From contig DXEO01000119.1 of NCBI GenBank assembly GCA_019114925.1, forward strand, positions 1 through 7,585: 7,585 bases of DNA, given 5' to 3'. Both the position numbers and the translations under genes were made by a program. The first letter of the stretch is position 1, and the number at the start of each line of letters is the position of its first letter. Shown here one piece after another: positions 5,975 through 7,585 of the stretch. Below the pieces are notes generated by a model, which had not been told where the DNA came from, did not search any database, and was given only the letters and a program-made list of their open reading frames with translations. The DNA comes from Candidatus Corynebacterium faecipullorum. Its GTDB lineage: Bacteria > Actinomycetota > Actinomycetes > Mycobacteriales > Mycobacteriaceae.

Positions 5975-7105
5975 TTAGAGATAGTCGTAATTGATTTCGG
6001 TGTCTGGGGCGAAAAACACGCATCCGCCCTTCATTGGGCGCAGGTAGATCGTGTCGCCCTGGTGCACGTCAATGCCTCGCGGCACCTTCACTGTGATCCG
6101 GCCACCGCGGACCACGGTTCCGTCATTGGCCGACTCTTCGCGCGCACCATAGACGTACAGCTCGGAGCCTAAGTGCTCCACAATATCGACCCGAACCGGT
6201 ATCCCATACTGTTCACCTGGCTGGTTGACGCCAATGATTTCCCAATTCTCTGGGCGCACACCAACGAGGACGTGATCCGCTCCCACCTTCGCGGCCTGCT
6301 CCCGTGGCATGTAATAGTCCAACGCTTGGTCCTTGCCGCTGACGACACGGCCGTCAACGAAAGGCACATTGTCAATCAGAGTCATAGCCGGCGAACCGAT
6401 GAACGTCGCGACGAAGGAATTACCGGGGTTCTCATACAGAGTTTTAGGCGCGTCGACTTGCTGAATAATGCCCTGTTTGAGGACACATACGCGATCACCC
6501 ATGGTCATTGCCTCAGTTTGGTCGTGGGTGACATAGACCGTGGTGGTGTTGAGCTCGCGCTGCAATTGAAGGATCTGCGCACGCGTGGATACGCGGAGCT
6601 TCGCATCCAGGTTGGAGAGGGGTTCATCCATGAGAAAGACCTTGGGCTGGCGCACGATAGCGCGACCCATGGCCACACGCTGGCGCTGGCCACCTGACAT
6701 TGCGGAGGGCTTGCGATCGATAAGATCTTCCAGCTCCAGCATTTTCGCAGCGAAGCTCACGCGCTCTTCGATGGTTGCCTTATCCACCTTGGCATTTTGC
6801 AATGCAAACGCCATGTTCTGACGCGCTGTCATGTTGGGGTACAGCGCATAGGACTGGAACACCATGGCTACATCGCGGTCCCGCGCGCGGGTCTCGGTAA
6901 CGTCGGCCCCATCGATGAAGATCTGGCCTTCGTCGATCGGCTCAAGTCCAGCGAGCATACGCAACGTCGTAGACTTGCCGCAACCAGACGGTCCGACGAG
7001 TACCAGGAACTCGCCGTCTTTGATATCGAGGTTAATGCGGCTGACCGCCGGGGGCTTCTTCGGATCATAAATCCTGGAAGCTTGGCGGATTTGAACAGTA
7101 GCCAT
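5975..7105 (-). CDS. ugpC: ABC transporter ATP-binding protein, sn-glycerol-3-phosphate uptake (UgpC)
   Basis: This 376-residue cytoplasmic ATPase energises a sugar-type (CUT1, MalK-like) importer; the product of the preceding gene points to glycerol-3-phosphate or glycerophosphodiesters as substrate. All ATPase motifs are intact: Walker A GPSGCGKST at 38-46, Q-loop Q84, signature MSGGQRQR at 136-143, Walker B VFLMDEP at 156-162, D-loop SNLD at 164-167 and H-loop H194. Residues from about 235 to 376 form the regulatory TOBE/OB-fold region of MalK-like proteins, including VGVRPENW at 281-288. The length is close to that of E. coli UgpC. The start has AAAGGA (plus-strand bases 7110-7115) four bases ahead. 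It follows ugpB by only 26 bases, so the two are surely co-transcribed. MalK-family ATPases can serve several importers, so the Ugp assignment relies on the neighbour. No terminator separates the two genes. Confidence 0.88.
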   Translation of the reverse strand: MATVQIRQASRIYDPKKPPAVSRINLDIKDGEFLVLVGPSGCGKSTTLRMLAGLEPIDEGQIFIDGADVTETRARDRDVAMVFQSYALYPNMTARQNMAFALQNAKVDKATIEERVSFAAKMLELEDLIDRKPSAMSGGQRQRVAMGRAIVRQPKVFLMDEPLSNLDAKLRVSTRAQILQLQRELNTTTVYVTHDQTEAMTMGDRVCVLKQGIIQQVDAPKTLYENPGNSFVATFIGSPAMTLIDNVPFVDGRVVSGKDQALDYYMPREQAAKVGADHVLVGVRPENWEIIGVNQPGEQYGIPVRVDIVEHLGSELYVYGAREESANDGTVVRGGRITVKVPRGIDVHQGDTIYLRPMKGGCVFFAPDTEINYDYL

Positions 7106-7109
7106 GATG

Positions 7110-7115
7110 TCCTTT
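7110..7115 (-). promoter_or_regulatory. Ribosome binding site of ugpC
   Basis: The minus strand reads AAAGGA, four bases before the ATG whose first base is 7105, within the 26-base gap after ugpB. Confidence 0.75.
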
Positions 7116-7131
7116 CTAACAATCCAGAGTG

Positions 7132-7585
7132 TTACTTCAATTTCGGGGTGATGTCGCGATCAATAACGCTCTGGGTTTCCTTCTGCAGGTCACCGAATGC
7201 GGATTCCACGTCCTCATTGCCCACAGTGATGCGGTCAAGTACGCCACCGATGCGCTGTCCGCCGCCTGGCACGAAGACGCGAGCGTAATCCTGCGGCTTG
7301 GTGTTCTCGTTGAGCTGTTCGATAGCCGTCTGGGCGTTCGGGTTCTCCTCCAAGAACTTCTTCTCCGCTGGATCATCCAGGGCGTCCTTGCGCACCGGCA
7401 TGTAGCCCGTCTTCTGGGAGAACTTGATGGTGTTCTCGGTGTTCGTCAGGAAATCAATGAACTTGACCGCGTTAGCCTTGCGCTCGTCAGAAATTCCAGC
7501 CGGCACGGCCAGACCAGCACCACCGGTGGCAGCCGAAGGACAAGGGCCTGGCAGGTAGGTGGTAATGAACGGAATCGTCGCGGTC
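7132..7585 (-). CDS. ugpB: Glycerol-3-phosphate-binding lipoprotein, C-terminal part (UgpB)
   Basis: Only the last 150 residues are in the window; the gene runs off the right edge and is open to it. The protein would be the extracellular, probably lipid-anchored, solute-binding subunit delivering sn-glycerol-3-phosphate or glycerophosphodiesters to the membrane permease. Visible features match the end of extracellular solute-binding family 1 proteins: a GGAGLAVP segment just ahead of the helix AVKFIDFLTNTENTIKFSQ, then KTGYMPVRKDAL, then FLEENPNAQTAIEQL, which resembles the matching part of E. coli UgpB as I remember it. The final region ends in a helix and ITPKLK. A GTG at 7506 inside the gene is a valine codon, not the start. 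It lies directly ahead of ugpC, matching the ugpA-ugpE-ugpB-ugpC order of C. glutamicum, where the operon responds to phosphate starvation. The promoter and permease genes are outside the window. Another CUT1 sugar binder is the main alternative. Confidence 0.8.
   Translation of the reverse strand, partial: TATIPFITTYLPGPCPSAATGGAGLAVPAGISDERKANAVKFIDFLTNTENTIKFSQKTGYMPVRKDALDDPAEKKFLEENPNAQTAIEQLNENTKPQDYARVFVPGGGQRIGGVLDRITVGNEDVESAFGDLQKETQSVIDRDITPKLK

Noticed and set aside
6173..6697. Plus-strand open frame of 174 codons opposite ugpC
   Set aside because: It is antisense to an intact ATPase gene with all motifs and has no independent support.
7132..7506. Short complete gene starting at the GTG at 7506
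   Set aside because: The frame is open through to the window edge with solute-binding-protein sequence upstream of that GTG, so this is the tail of a longer gene.

Overview
The window looks like chromosomal DNA from a GC-rich actinobacterium, most likely a Corynebacterium. This is an inference from the ugpB-ugpC gene order at the right edge (as in the C. glutamicum ugpAEBC operon), the probable leaderless start of the large dehydrogenase, AAAGGA-type ribosome binding sites and the strongly G/C-biased third codon positions. I cannot name the species. The gene content is ordinary metabolism; I see no defence system, phage, transposase gene, tRNA, rRNA or CRISPR array. The unusual material is in the non-coding stretches.

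Layout, left to right. Bases 1-195 are a non-coding leader with three alternating ATAAT/ATTAT half-sites at 31-54, probably the control region of the next gene. Bases 196-1566 (+) encode a metabolite:H+ symporter of the major facilitator superfamily, followed by a strong intrinsic terminator (1579-1631). Bases 1632-1896 are non-coding. They hold a perfect 22-bp inverted repeat (1725-1746 / 1799-1820) whose arms each carry two copies of GTGCAGAC, then a hairpin (1831-1860) that looks like the terminator of the converging gene. Bases 1897-2874 (-) encode a bile acid:sodium symporter (BASS/SBF) family transporter. A 109-bp divergent intergenic region with a small dyad separates it from 2984-5905 (+), a 973-residue membrane-associated FAD and iron-sulfur 2-hydroxyacid dehydrogenase of the D-lactate / D-2-hydroxyglutarate type. 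A 13-bp hairpin at 5910-5953 separates it from the converging ugpC (5975-7105, -). Upstream of ugpC on the same strand is the C-terminal part of ugpB (7132 to the window edge).

How the genes may work together. The first three genes suggest organic-acid handling: an MFS carboxylate-type symporter, a BASS-type organic anion transporter and a quinone-linked D-2-hydroxyacid oxidase. The BASS gene and the dehydrogenase share a divergent promoter region and could be co-regulated; this is inferred from position only. The ugp genes form a separate unit for ATP-driven uptake of sn-glycerol-3-phosphate or glycerophosphodiesters, with their membrane subunits and promoter outside the window.
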